Below, piece by piece: positions 35,129 through 43,683 of a DNA stretch of 64,000 nt. A program made the translations under genes and the position numbers. The notes under the pieces are model-generated. The model saw only the letters and a program-made list of their open reading frames with translations. It searched no databases and was not told the DNA's origin. The stretch lies in assembly GCA_050012135.1 (NCBI GenBank), contig JBEKHT010000002.1:1-64000 (forward strand). The letters are read 5' to 3'. The stretch comes from JBEKHT01 sp050012135. Its GTDB lineage: Bacteria; Chloroflexota; Anaerolineae; Anaerolineales; RBG-16-64-43. Position 1 is the stretch's first letter. The number at the start of each line of letters is the position of its first letter.

Positions 35129-35148
35129 CTGTGCCGGTCTGGGTCGGC

Positions 35149-35176
35149 TTGACAATCGGACCTTTCGATGTATCAT
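35149..35176 (+). promoter_or_regulatory. Promoter of the cpaB-cpaE-cpaF-tadBC operon
   Basis: Consensus TTGACA (35149-35154), a 16-nt spacer and TATCAT (35171-35176), right after the pilin terminator. Leader of about 115 nt. Confidence 0.65.
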
Positions 35177-35299
35177 AACCACCGCTCCAGGGAAGGTCAG
35201 CCTAGTTTGCCCTTGCGGCAGCCTTTTGGGGCAGCCTGCAGGCCTTCGGCATTTCTGCAAAAGCTCCGCGATCGAACCCGCTAGCCCGAGGAGGGATGT

Positions 35300-36352
35300 A
35301 TGCGTCGCCGCCTGCTGCTCATTATCGCCATCCTGCTCCTGATCGTCGCCGGCCTGGTTTTCGTCTGGACGCGCCTAGGCGGAGGAGGCGGCAGGCAAGC
35401 TTCTGTCCCCACGCCCGCACCCATCAGCGTGTTCCAGGTGGTCTTTGCTTCGCAGGACATTCCCGCGGGGGCCTTCATCGCCCAGAACAATGTGACCATG
35501 GGTCCCTGGCCAACTCTTTACCGGCTGGACGGGTTGATCACGGATTCCACAAGCATTATTGGCATGCGCGCGCGGGTTGACATCAAGCGCGGTGAGCCGA
35601 TCTTCATGAGCCAGATAGCGCAGACGATGGCCGGGGCGGCGCTGGCGGGATCGGACATCGCCCTGGACATTGCCCCAGGGAACCTGGCCATCGCCATCCC
35701 AATGACCCGCCTGTCCGGGGTAGCCTTTGCCCCTCAGCGGGGAGACCACGTAGCTCTCCTGGCCACCCTGTTCTTTGTGGATTTGGATCCCGATTTCCAG
35801 ACGCTTCTTCCGGACAAGCTGGAGATTTTCAACGTAGATCAGACCGGAGCACTCAAAGCAACCGAAGTGGACAATGGCCGGCCCGTCACGGAAGCTGGGC
35901 TTACGGGTGTGGTGGGAACCTTCGCGCTTCCTTCGGAGGCGCAGAGGGCCCGGCCGGTGAGCGCCATCCTGGTTCCGAATGCTCGCGTGCTGCACGTCGG
36001 GACCATGCCGACCGGCGGATCGACCGCTGCGCAGACCACGGCGCAGGGGGTTGGGGCGCCGGCCGCCCAGGCTACCCCAAGCGCAGCCCAAGCGCCGGAT
36101 ATCATCATCCTCGAGGTTTCTCCTCAGGATGCCCTGTCTGTGAACCTGGTGATGAAGACGGGCGGTGACCTGAGCATGGCGCTTCGCTCCACGGGGGACA
36201 CCACCGCGTTGGACCTTCCGAGCTGGGATCTGCAGCGGCTCATTTCCGCGCGGAATATTACCCTGCCTCCCAAGCTGCCGTACGGCCAGGCCAAGGCCGA
36301 GGATCAGGCCTTCATTCCGGTTCTCAGCAACGACCAGGTACCAACCAAGTAA
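35300..36352 (+). CDS. cpaB: Pilus assembly protein CpaB/RcpC (SAF domain)
   Basis: 350 residues: N-terminal membrane helix (LLLIIAILLLIVAGLVFVW), a short linker, a SAF-like domain (VVFASQDIPAGAFIAQNNV, then the RVDIKRGEPIFMSQI segment) and the RcpC-type region (LAIAIPMTRLSGVAFAPQRGDHVALLAT). A Thr/Ala/Gln linker near 240-265 precedes the last domain. In Tad systems CpaB lies outside the inner membrane and works with the pilus exit machinery. GAGGAGGG precedes the ATG. First gene of the assembly operon. Confidence 0.88.
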   Translation: MRRRLLLIIAILLLIVAGLVFVWTRLGGGGGRQASVPTPAPISVFQVVFASQDIPAGAFIAQNNVTMGPWPTLYRLDGLITDSTSIIGMRARVDIKRGEPIFMSQIAQTMAGAALAGSDIALDIAPGNLAIAIPMTRLSGVAFAPQRGDHVALLATLFFVDLDPDFQTLLPDKLEIFNVDQTGALKATEVDNGRPVTEAGLTGVVGTFALPSEAQRARPVSAILVPNARVLHVGTMPTGGSTAAQTTAQGVGAPAAQATPSAAQAPDIIILEVSPQDALSVNLVMKTGGDLSMALRSTGDTTALDLPSWDLQRLISARNITLPPKLPYGQAKAEDQAFIPVLSNDQVPTK

Positions 36353-36362
36353 CGAGGGGTCC

Positions 36363-37598
36363 GTGCCGGACAAGATTCGCGTTTTGATCGTCGACGATTT
36401 TGCAGAGACGCGCGAGAGCCTCCGCAAGCTGCTGCAGTTTGAAGGGGACATGGAGGTGGTGGGCACCGCTCGCGGCGGCAAGGAGGCCATCAGTCTTACC
36501 AAGGACACCCAGCCGAATGTCGTGATCATGGACATTAACATGCCCGACATGGACGGGATCGCCGCGACGGAGGCGGTGCTGCAAGTCGCCCCGCGCGCAC
36601 AGGTCGCGATCCTCTCGGTGCAGAGCGAGTCCGATTACATCCGGCGGGCCATGTTGGCGGGCGCGCGGGCTTTTCTCACCAAGCCGCCCTCCGCGGATGA
36701 GCTGGTTGCCACCATACGCAAGCTCAACAGCCTCAAACCGACGGGGCTGCTCGATGCCAATGTGGTCGAGGTGGGCAAGGAAAGGAAGATCCGGCGGGAG
36801 GGCAAGATCGTCACCATTTACTCCCCCAAAGGTGGCACAGGAAAAACGACCCTGGCCTGCAACTTGGCCATGATCCTGCAGACGGAGGACACCCCGGCCG
36901 CCCTGGTGGATGCCTCGCTCCAGTACGGTGATGTGGCGGTCTTCCTCAACCTGCAGGCCAAGAACGACTTGGCCGACCTGGCAGCTCAGGCGACCGAGAT
37001 CGATGGTGATCTGGTGGAAAATGTCGCGGTGGCCCACGCCTCCGGCCTGCGCGTGTTTGTCGCCCCAGCGACCCCGGAGAAGGGTGACAAGGTCCATGCC
37101 CCGCAGCTGGAGAAGGTGCTGCACTTCCTGGCCGGGCTGTACCAGTATGTGGTCGTCGACACGCAAAGCGGGCTCAATGATCTGACCATCAGCACGCTGG
37201 ATGCCAGTGATCTGGTGATCCTGGTGGCCACCCCGGACATCCCCTCCATCAAGAATGTGCGCCTCTTCTATGATGTGCTGGAGGCCATCGGCTACTCCGC
37301 AGCGAAGGTGCTGCTGGTCATGAATCGCGTGGACAAGCGCTACGGCATCACGGCCGAGGCAGTCTCCGACAATCTCAAGCAACCGGTGGTCTGCCAGATC
37401 CCGCTGGACGAGCGGACGCTCATTCCGGCCACCAACCAAGGTCAGCCCTTCATGCTGGGGGACCGCTCTCGTCCGATTGCGCGAGCCGTCCTGGAGCTCG
37501 CCCAGGCTGTCCGAACCCGGCTGGCCGAGAAGAAGGAAGAAGAGGAAGAAGAAGTCAAGAAGCCAGCGCGCCCTCGGCTTATCGGAGCGAGGGCCTAG
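36363..37598 (+). CDS. cpaE: Tad localisation ATPase CpaE/TadZ with intact receiver domain
   Basis: 411 residues. Residues 1-122 are a CheY-like receiver with a complete phosphorylation site: Asp11/Asp12, Asp57 in VIMDINMP, Ser85 and Lys107. Residues 148-395 are a MinD/ParA-type ATPase with deviant Walker A SPKGGTGKTT (Lys156 and Lys161). A Glu/Lys-rich tail ends the chain. TadZ proteins place the pilus machine in the cell. Many have a degenerate receiver, but this one looks able to accept phosphate. GTG start. The histidine kinase upstream is a natural candidate partner. Confidence 0.9.
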   Translation: MPDKIRVLIVDDFAETRESLRKLLQFEGDMEVVGTARGGKEAISLTKDTQPNVVIMDINMPDMDGIAATEAVLQVAPRAQVAILSVQSESDYIRRAMLAGARAFLTKPPSADELVATIRKLNSLKPTGLLDANVVEVGKERKIRREGKIVTIYSPKGGTGKTTLACNLAMILQTEDTPAALVDASLQYGDVAVFLNLQAKNDLADLAAQATEIDGDLVENVAVAHASGLRVFVAPATPEKGDKVHAPQLEKVLHFLAGLYQYVVVDTQSGLNDLTISTLDASDLVILVATPDIPSIKNVRLFYDVLEAIGYSAAKVLLVMNRVDKRYGITAEAVSDNLKQPVVCQIPLDERTLIPATNQGQPFMLGDRSRPIARAVLELAQAVRTRLAEKKEEEEEEVKKPARPRLIGARA

Positions 37599-37635
37599 CC
37601 CCGGGGTTTTGGGACCCCAAAGGTGAGAGTGAGAA

Positions 37636-39039
37636 GTGTCTCTCCTCAAGCGAATTGAACAGGGTCAAACCGCTACCCCTCAGGCCGAGGACCTCAGCCC
37701 CTCGCGGCTGACGGAACTGCGCACCCGGCCGCCGACGGTCGCCCCCGCTTCGGGCCGAGGAGACGGGAAAGAGAACTACTTCGACCTGAAGACCCGCGTC
37801 CAGAACAAGCTTCTCAGCCAGTTGGATCCCTCCATGGATGTGAGCCAGACCGCGGAGGTGCGCCAGACCATCGAGGAGCTGTTCGAGAGCATCCTGGTGG
37901 AGGAGAATATCGTCCTCTCCCGGGCTGAGAAGCGGCGGCTGTTCGAGGCCATCGTCGCAGAGATTCTCGGTTTCGGCCCCCTGGAACCTCTTCTGGCGGA
38001 CGATACGATTACCGAGATCATGGTCAACGGCTCCAAGAACGTCTACGTGGAGCGCAAGGGCAAGATCGAGCGCACGACCATGACCTTCGAGAGTGACGAC
38101 CATGTCTTGCGGATCATGGACCGCATTGTTTCACCTTTGGGCCGGCGCATTGACGAGTCCAGCCCGTACGTGGATGCCCGTCTTCCGGACGGGTCGCGCG
38201 TCAACGCGGTCATCCCGCCCATCTCCCTGGTCGGCCCAGTCCTCACCGTCCGCAAGTTCGCTCGCATCCCGATCACCATTGAGGATCTGCTGCGCTTTGG
38301 GACGCTCACCGCGGAATCGGTCGAATTCCTGAAGGCGTGCGTGGTGGCCCGCCTCAACATGGTCATTTCCGGCGGCACGGGTTCCGGCAAGACCACCCTG
38401 CTGAATATTCTCTCCCAGTTCATCCCGGCCACCGAGCGGATCATCACCATCGAGAATGCGGCCGAGCTCCAGCTGCGCCAGGATCACGTCATCTCCCTGG
38501 AGTCCCGCCCTCCCAACATTGAGGGTCGAGGGGAGGTCACGATCCGCGACCTGGTGGTCAACTCGTTGCGCATGCGCCCCGACCGGATTATCGTCGGGGA
38601 GGTCCGCGACGATGCGGCCCTGGACATGCTTCAGGCGATGAACACAGGCCATGATGGTTCCATGACTACCCTGCACTCCAACAGCCCGCGCGACTCCCTG
38701 TCCCGTTTGGAGACCATGGTGCTCATGGCGGGGATGGAACTGCCCTCCCGCGCCATCCGGGAGCAGGTCGCCTCGGCCATCAACCTGATTGTGCACCAGG
38801 AACGCCTGCAGGACGGAACCCGGCGTGTGGTCAACATTTCGGAAATCCACGGGATGGAGGGGGAGGTCATCACGATGACCGACTTGTTCGTCTTCGAGCA
38901 GACGGGCATCGAGGAGGGGCGGATCATTGGCCGGCTGCGGCCCACGGGTCTGCGGCCGAAGTTCATGGACCGCATCGAGGCATCCAACATCCGCCTGCCC
39001 GCCTCCATTTTCGGGATTGGAGATCGCCCCCGCTACTAG
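37636..39039 (+). CDS. cpaF: Tad pilus ATPase CpaF/TadA
   Basis: The type II/IV secretion ATPase that powers pilin polymerisation. 467 residues: N-terminal helical part, EIMVNGSKNVYVERKGKIE, Walker A GGTGSGKTT from residue 246, Asp-box ITIENAAELQL, Walker B RPDRIIVGEVR and His-box NTGHDGSMTTLHSNSPRDSLSRLE. GTG start. It is 37 nt after cpaE. Confidence 0.96.
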   Translation: MSLLKRIEQGQTATPQAEDLSPSRLTELRTRPPTVAPASGRGDGKENYFDLKTRVQNKLLSQLDPSMDVSQTAEVRQTIEELFESILVEENIVLSRAEKRRLFEAIVAEILGFGPLEPLLADDTITEIMVNGSKNVYVERKGKIERTTMTFESDDHVLRIMDRIVSPLGRRIDESSPYVDARLPDGSRVNAVIPPISLVGPVLTVRKFARIPITIEDLLRFGTLTAESVEFLKACVVARLNMVISGGTGSGKTTLLNILSQFIPATERIITIENAAELQLRQDHVISLESRPPNIEGRGEVTIRDLVVNSLRMRPDRIIVGEVRDDAALDMLQAMNTGHDGSMTTLHSNSPRDSLSRLETMVLMAGMELPSRAIREQVASAINLIVHQERLQDGTRRVVNISEIHGMEGEVITMTDLFVFEQTGIEEGRIIGRLRPTGLRPKFMDRIEASNIRLPASIFGIGDRPRY

Positions 39040-39063
39040 GTGGGGGGGAAGGGAGCGGACGCC

Positions 39064-40026
39064 ATGAGCGCGACCCTGTTAATGGCCGTCCTGGCGGGAG
39101 CGGCGGTGCTCCTGGTCGTGGCCGCTTTCCTGCTGGGAGGCCAGAAGGATGTGGTCGAGGAACGGCTGACCCAGTATGCGGAGACAACGGTGGTCGCCGC
39201 GGGGGGAGAAGGCTCCGCGGTTCGAGCCAGCCCGCTGGCCGACCTGCTGGAGCAGCGCTTCTCTCAATCGGGGCTCTTTTCGCGGATCGCCCGCGACTTG
39301 GCGCGGGCCGACCTCAAGTTTCGGCCGGCCGAATACGTTGCCCTGATTGCCATCTCTGGGGTCCTGGCTGGGATCGTGGTCGGCGCCATTACCCGGTCGA
39401 TTCCCTTCGCGTTGCTGGGTGTCATCGCCGGCCTGTTCATCCCCGGGTTCTACGTCGGCAACAGGCAGGGAGCTCGGCTCCATCAGTTCGAATCCCAGCT
39501 CCCGGACATGATCAATTTGACCGTCAACAGTCTGAGGGCCGGGTACTCGGTGATGCAGGCTCTGGAGGCGGTATCCAAGGAAATGCCCGCCCCGATATCG
39601 GTTGAGATCCGCCGAGTGGTCCAGGAAATGCAGTTGGGCGTGCTTCTGGAAACGGCTCTGGAGAGCTTGTTGCGCCGCGTGGCGAGCACGGATCTCAAGC
39701 TGATGGTGACGGCCATGAACGTCCAGCGGGAGGTGGGTGGCAACCTGGCGGAGATTCTGGACACCATCTCCTTTACGATTCGCGAGCGCATCCGCATCAA
39801 GGGGGAGATCCGCGTGCTCACCTCCCAGCAGCGCTTCACCGGCTATCTGGTGGCCGCCATCCCCTTCGCCTTGATGCTGTTCCTGTATTTCATCAACCGC
39901 AATTACATCATGGCCTTCTTTGCTCCGTCGAGCCGGATGTGCGGAATTCCCATGCTCCTTCTTGGGCTGATTATGATCCTGGCCGGTTTCTTTGCCGTGC
40001 GCAAGGTCGCTTCGATCGAGGTGTGA
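39064..40026 (+). CDS. tadB: Tad inner-membrane protein TadB
   Basis: Type II secretion F-domain membrane protein forming the pilus assembly platform. About 320 residues: N-terminal helix, cytosolic segment, two helices (ALIAISGVLAGIVVGAI and ALLGVIAGLFIPGFYVG), the F domain with LPDMINLTVNSLRAGYSVMQALEAVSKEM, and two C-terminal helices. The ATG at 39064 (MSATLL) is preferred over an in-frame GTG at 39040. It is followed by tadC with 4 nt between. Confidence 0.93.
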   Translation: MSATLLMAVLAGAAVLLVVAAFLLGGQKDVVEERLTQYAETTVVAAGGEGSAVRASPLADLLEQRFSQSGLFSRIARDLARADLKFRPAEYVALIAISGVLAGIVVGAITRSIPFALLGVIAGLFIPGFYVGNRQGARLHQFESQLPDMINLTVNSLRAGYSVMQALEAVSKEMPAPISVEIRRVVQEMQLGVLLETALESLLRRVASTDLKLMVTAMNVQREVGGNLAEILDTISFTIRERIRIKGEIRVLTSQQRFTGYLVAAIPFALMLFLYFINRNYIMAFFAPSSRMCGIPMLLLGLIMILAGFFAVRKVASIEV

Positions 40027-40030
40027 CGCC

Positions 40031-40978
40031 ATGCTTACCGCCATCATCTTGGGGATCCTCTTGCTGATCGCCGCGGGCCTGGTGTATGCCGGCCTGCGAC
40101 TGCCCGACCGCGGCGACCCCCTCCAGGACCGGATCAAGGAATATGTGTCGCGCGACCGGGCGGTCTCCCTGGAAGAGATCGAAATGCAGCAGTCTTTCCA
40201 GGAGCGTGTCATCTTGCCGTTCCTGAAGAATCTTGGCCAGTTTGTCATGCGGTTCACGCCCAAGGCCAACTTGACCATGATTCATCAGAAGCTGGAAATG
40301 GCAGGCAACCCCGCCGGCCTGGACCCGACGATCTTCTGGGCCCTCCAGATTGTCGGGGCGGCCGGCTTTGGCGGGGTGGTGCTGCTCATGTTCCTCATCG
40401 GTCGCGGAGCGCCGCACTGGTTCACCACTCTCCTGCTGACCGTCGTTTTCGTCGTGATCGGTTATTTCTTCCCTCGCCTCTGGCTGGAAAGCCGGGTGAG
40501 CCGGCGCCAGAACAACATTCGGAAAGCCATGCCGGATGCGCTGGACTTGCTGACGATTTGCGTGGAGGCCGGGCTCGGCTTTGATGCGGCCATGGGGAAA
40601 GTGAACGAGGAATGGGAGAATGAGCTGGGCCTTGCCTTTGGACGGGTCATTCAGGAAATCCGGTTGGGCAAGCTGAGGCGCGAGGCCCTGCGCGATATGG
40701 CCGACCGCATCGGGCTGCCCGAAATGACGAGCTTTGTGGCCGCGGTCATCCAGTCGGAGCAGCTGGGGGTGAGCATGGGCCGCGTCCTGCGAATCCAGTC
40801 GGATCAGATGCGTGTCCGCCGGCGGCAGATCGCCGAGGAGCAGGCACGCAAAGCCCCTGTGAAAATGATGCTGCCGCTCGTGTTCTTGATCTTTCCATCG
40901 ATCCTGATCATCCTGCTCGGCCCTGCGGGCTTGATCTTGATGCAGTCGCAGATGGGTTCGATCCTGACGGGAAGGTGA
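40031..40978 (+). CDS. tadC: Tad inner-membrane protein TadC
   Basis: Partner of TadB in the assembly platform. 315 residues: an N-terminal helix (LTAIILGILLLIAAGLVYAGL), paired helices near 95-140, the F domain (AMPDALDLLTICVEAGLGFDAAMGKV, then MADRIGLPEMTSFVAAVIQSEQLG), and a C-terminal helix. Last gene of the operon; followed by a terminator. Secretin, prepilin peptidase and TadE/F minor pilins are not encoded in this window. Confidence 0.93.
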   Translation: MLTAIILGILLLIAAGLVYAGLRLPDRGDPLQDRIKEYVSRDRAVSLEEIEMQQSFQERVILPFLKNLGQFVMRFTPKANLTMIHQKLEMAGNPAGLDPTIFWALQIVGAAGFGGVVLLMFLIGRGAPHWFTTLLLTVVFVVIGYFFPRLWLESRVSRRQNNIRKAMPDALDLLTICVEAGLGFDAAMGKVNEEWENELGLAFGRVIQEIRLGKLRREALRDMADRIGLPEMTSFVAAVIQSEQLGVSMGRVLRIQSDQMRVRRRQIAEEQARKAPVKMMLPLVFLIFPSILIILLGPAGLILMQSQMGSILTGR

Positions 40979-41029
40979 GCGACCCAAGGTCGCTGGCGGT
41001 CCCCCCACAAGCTATTCCGGTTCGAGCAG

Positions 41030-41070
41030 CCGGTCCGGGAGAGTTCAGCAGTCTTCCCGGACCGGCTCTT
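41030..41070 (+). terminator. Terminator of the Tad operon
   Basis: Perfect 11-bp GC-rich stem (41030-41040 with 41055-41065), 14-nt loop, then CTCTTT. Confidence 0.75.
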
Positions 41071-41207
41071 TCGTCTCAGGGGCCGGATCGGCTGGGGCGG
41101 GGGGCCTATTCCGGTTGGAACCCGACCCGCCGCGTTGCCCCCCAAGACTTCCATGAGTGGGGCTCAACTCCTCTGGGGGGGGGTCGCGAAACCATGATCG
41201 GCGTGAG

Positions 41208-41213
41208 TATAAT
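41208..41213 (+). promoter_or_regulatory. -10 box for hpf
   Basis: Perfect TATAAT about 250 nt before the ATG, with no strong -35. A TG dinucleotide lies three bases before the box. Confidence 0.4.
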
Positions 41214-41461
41214 CAGGAAGGCCTATTCGGTGAGATGCTTTCGCGGTCTACTGGAGCTCGGGTCGGTCCGAAGAAGCCGACGGCTTGCGCGGGATTGGAG
41301 CTGGAGCGTCCTGCCAGCCCTGATCGAATTGGGCAGCGGGGGGTGCCCGCCGATGGGCGTCCTCCGAAGCGTGAAGGACCCTGCTGTGGGGTTCTCCCGG
41401 GGAGGCCTGCCGCCATTGTCGGATTCTGGCCGACCGCATCGCACCTGGGAAGGGAGGATTC

Positions 41462-42025
41462 ATGACCCTGGACGTCACGGTGAAGGGCAAGGACATGGAC
41501 GTCACACCCCAGCTGGAGGAGTATGTTCGCAAGAAAGTGGCCAAGCTGGATCGTCACCTCGACAACCTGAAGGAGGTGCACGTCGAGCTGACCTACATGA
41601 GGAGTGCGCGAAGTTCTTCCGATCGCCAGGTCGCCCAACTAACCGCCAGGGGACCGAGCATTCTGCTGCGAGCGGAGGAGCGCTCGGATGACATGTTTGC
41701 CTCCGTGGACACGGCCCTCGACAAACTGGCCCGCCGTCTGGAACGCTACAAGGGGAAGCATTACCGCGGACGAGGCGATGGGACCAGCATGGCCGAAGCG
41801 GCGGGCGGGACCGCTTCTGAAGAGGGGCTCCCGGCCGAGGGCGTGATTGTCCGGCGCAAGCGATTTGACCTGATCCCGATGGACGAGGCCGAGGCCATTG
41901 AACAAATGCTGCTGATTGGGCACGAGAGCTTTTTCGTGTTCCTGAACGTGCGAACCGAGCACATCAACATCTTGTACCGTCGCCGGGACGGAACATACGG
42001 AATCATCGAGCCAGTGCTCCGCTGA
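41462..42025 (+). CDS. hpf: Ribosome hibernation promoting factor, long form
   Basis: Drives 70S ribosomes into inactive 100S dimers during slow growth. 187 residues: N-terminal S30AE domain (MTLDVTVKGKDMDVTPQLEEYVRKKVAKL, then ERSDDMFASVDTALDKLARRLERYK), a Gly/Ala linker, and the C-terminal dimerisation domain (VRRKRFDLIPMDEAEAIEQMLLIGHESFFVFLN, then YRRRDGTYGIIEP). AAGGAGG precedes the ATG. Domain order and length are those of long HPF. Confidence 0.96.
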   Translation: MTLDVTVKGKDMDVTPQLEEYVRKKVAKLDRHLDNLKEVHVELTYMRSARSSSDRQVAQLTARGPSILLRAEERSDDMFASVDTALDKLARRLERYKGKHYRGRGDGTSMAEAAGGTASEEGLPAEGVIVRRKRFDLIPMDEAEAIEQMLLIGHESFFVFLNVRTEHINILYRRRDGTYGIIEPVLR

Positions 42026-42046
42026 ACCGAGCCGGAGCCAACGTCG

Positions 42047-42072
42047 AAGGGGCACGAGAACCTGCCCCTTTT
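42047..42072 (+). terminator. Terminator of hpf
   Basis: AAGGGGCA/TGCCCCTT stem (42047-42054 with 42063-42070), 8-nt loop, T-rich end. Confidence 0.8.
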
Positions 42073-42118
42073 GCATTCCTGAGTGGATTCCCCCTGCGGG
42101 GAGGGAGGCGGCGGGCTG

Positions 42119-42880
42119 TCAGGGGACCGAGTGCAATCCCCAGCGTTCGCGCGTCCGATCTTCCGCAGGCCTGAAGATCAGCCGGTCAACCGACAGGCCA
42201 ATGGCCACAATGACCAGCATGACCGCCAGAACCCGGCTCATGTCGTTAAGCTCCCGGCCGAGAGACAGGAGCTGGCCCAGCCCGAGGCTCACGTAGAGCA
42301 GTTCCCCGGCCATCAGGGAACGCCACGCAAAAGACCACCCCAGCTTCATTCCTGAGAGAATAGCGGGCAGCGCCGCCGGAAAGACCACATCCCGGTACAA
42401 GCGGGCTCCGCTGGAGCCTAGAGTTCGAGCGGCGCGGATGTAGAGCGGGGGAGTGTTGCGCACCCCGTCCGCTGTGGCCAGGGTGATTGAAAGAACTGCG
42501 CCCATGACCACCACAAAAAGGATGGCCGTCTCCGAAAGGCCGAACCACAAGATCGCAAGGGGAAGCCAACAGATGCTGGGCAGGGCTTGCAGACCGAGAA
42601 TCACCGAACCCATGGCCTGCTCGACCAGCTTGACCCGACCGAGTAGCAGGCCCAGCAGCAGGCCCAAGACAACCGAAAGGCCGTAGCCGATGGCGATCCG
42701 TCTCAGGCTGACCCCGATCCCGATCGGGAAGGTCCCGTCGGAGAACCCAGCCCAGAGGGATTGGGCCACACTGAGCGGGGACGGGAAAATGTAGGGAGGC
42801 CAGAGATGCAGCAGGAACAAGGCCTCCCAGACCACTAGCAAAAGGACGAGAAAGCCTGCCCTAGTGACCCGGTCTCTCAT
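42119..42880 (-). CDS. ABC transporter permease (SsuC/TauC family)
   Basis: 253 residues with six membrane helices. Contains the EAA loop (AARTLGSSGARLYRDVVFPAALPAILSGMKLG) that docks on the ATPase, followed by SFAWRSLMAGELL, typical of the nitrate/sulfonate/taurine permease group. Overlaps the ATPase gene by 20 nt. Third gene of a binding-protein, ATPase, permease operon read leftwards. Sulfonate, nitrate, bicarbonate or a thiamine-precursor substrate are all possible. Confidence 0.88.
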   Translation of the reverse strand: MRDRVTRAGFLVLLLVVWEALFLLHLWPPYIFPSPLSVAQSLWAGFSDGTFPIGIGVSLRRIAIGYGLSVVLGLLLGLLLGRVKLVEQAMGSVILGLQALPSICWLPLAILWFGLSETAILFVVVMGAVLSITLATADGVRNTPPLYIRAARTLGSSGARLYRDVVFPAALPAILSGMKLGWSFAWRSLMAGELLYVSLGLGQLLSLGRELNDMSRVLAVMLVIVAIGLSVDRLIFRPAEDRTRERWGLHSVP

Positions 42881-43667
42881 GCTCTACCTCCTCCTGCATT
42901 GCCTTGGTTACCTCCTCCTGCAATTCCCCCAGAACTTCTCGCGCCGCATCCACCAAGGTGTGATCCTCCATGTGGCGCGGCCGGGCAAGCGAGAACTGAA
43001 ACTCCCGCTTGACCTTTCCGGGTCGAGCGCACAATGCCAGGACCCGATCCCCCAGGACCAGGGCCTCGCGCACGTTATGGGTGACGAACACGATGGTTTT
43101 TCCGGTCTGAGCCCAGATCGATTGGAGTTCGTCGTGCATCCGGTCCCTCGACTGCGCATCGAGCGAGGCGAAAGGTTCATCCATGAGGAGCACATCGGGG
43201 TCAATGGCCAAGGCCCTGGCCAGGGCGACACGTTGCTTCATACCTCCCGAGAGCTCGTGGACATACGCCTTCTCAAACCCGGCCAGGCCGACCAAGCGCA
43301 AATACTGGGTGACCCTCGCCTCCCTTTCCGTCTTATCCGCCCCAGCCGCTTTCAGCCCGAAGGCCACATTGTCCTGGACGCTCAGCCAGGGGAACAGGGC
43401 CGCTTCTTGGAAGACCAGGGCACGATCCCGGCCCGGGCCTTGGATAGGGGCCCGGTCCACGAGGATTTCTCCCGAATCTGCCAACTCCAGTCCGGCGAGG
43501 ATACTGAGGAGCGTGGACTTTCCGCACCCGGAGGGTCCGACCAGGCACACGATCTCGCCAGGTGCCACGCAGAAGCTCATTCCGTCCAGGGCCAACAGGC
43601 TCCCTCGCCGCGAGCGAAAGGACTTGACCACTCGCCGCACCTCGAGCTTAGGGGAATCGGGAATCAT
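42861..43667 (-). CDS. ABC transporter ATPase (SsuB/TauB family)
   Basis: 268 residues: Walker A GPSGCGKST, Q-loop FQEAALFPWLSV, signature LSGGMKQRVALARAL, Walker B VLLMDEPFASLD and switch His in VTHNVREAL. The sequence AALFPWLSVQDNVAFGL is typical of the nitrate/taurine/sulfonate group. Partner of the adjacent permease and lipoprotein. Confidence 0.93.
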   Translation of the reverse strand: MIPDSPKLEVRRVVKSFRSRRGSLLALDGMSFCVAPGEIVCLVGPSGCGKSTLLSILAGLELADSGEILVDRAPIQGPGRDRALVFQEAALFPWLSVQDNVAFGLKAAGADKTEREARVTQYLRLVGLAGFEKAYVHELSGGMKQRVALARALAIDPDVLLMDEPFASLDAQSRDRMHDELQSIWAQTGKTIVFVTHNVREALVLGDRVLALCARPGKVKREFQFSLARPRHMEDHTLVDAAREVLGELQEEVTKAMQEEVEHERPGH

Positions 43668-43683
43668 GGGTTGGAGGGAAACC

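Larger units (their letters stand above)
40979..41461 (+). other. Intergenic region and hpf leader
   Basis: Holds the tadC terminator and the hpf promoter, then an hpf leader of about 240 nt. A 102-codon frame (41157-41465) in the leader has a random-looking translation and is not supported. The leader's length makes post-transcriptional control possible, but no known element was recognised. Confidence 0.5.

Noticed and set aside
41157..41465. 102-codon frame in the hpf leader
   Set aside because: Random-like Gly/Arg/Pro-rich translation, overlaps the hpf start, and the region is better explained as a leader.
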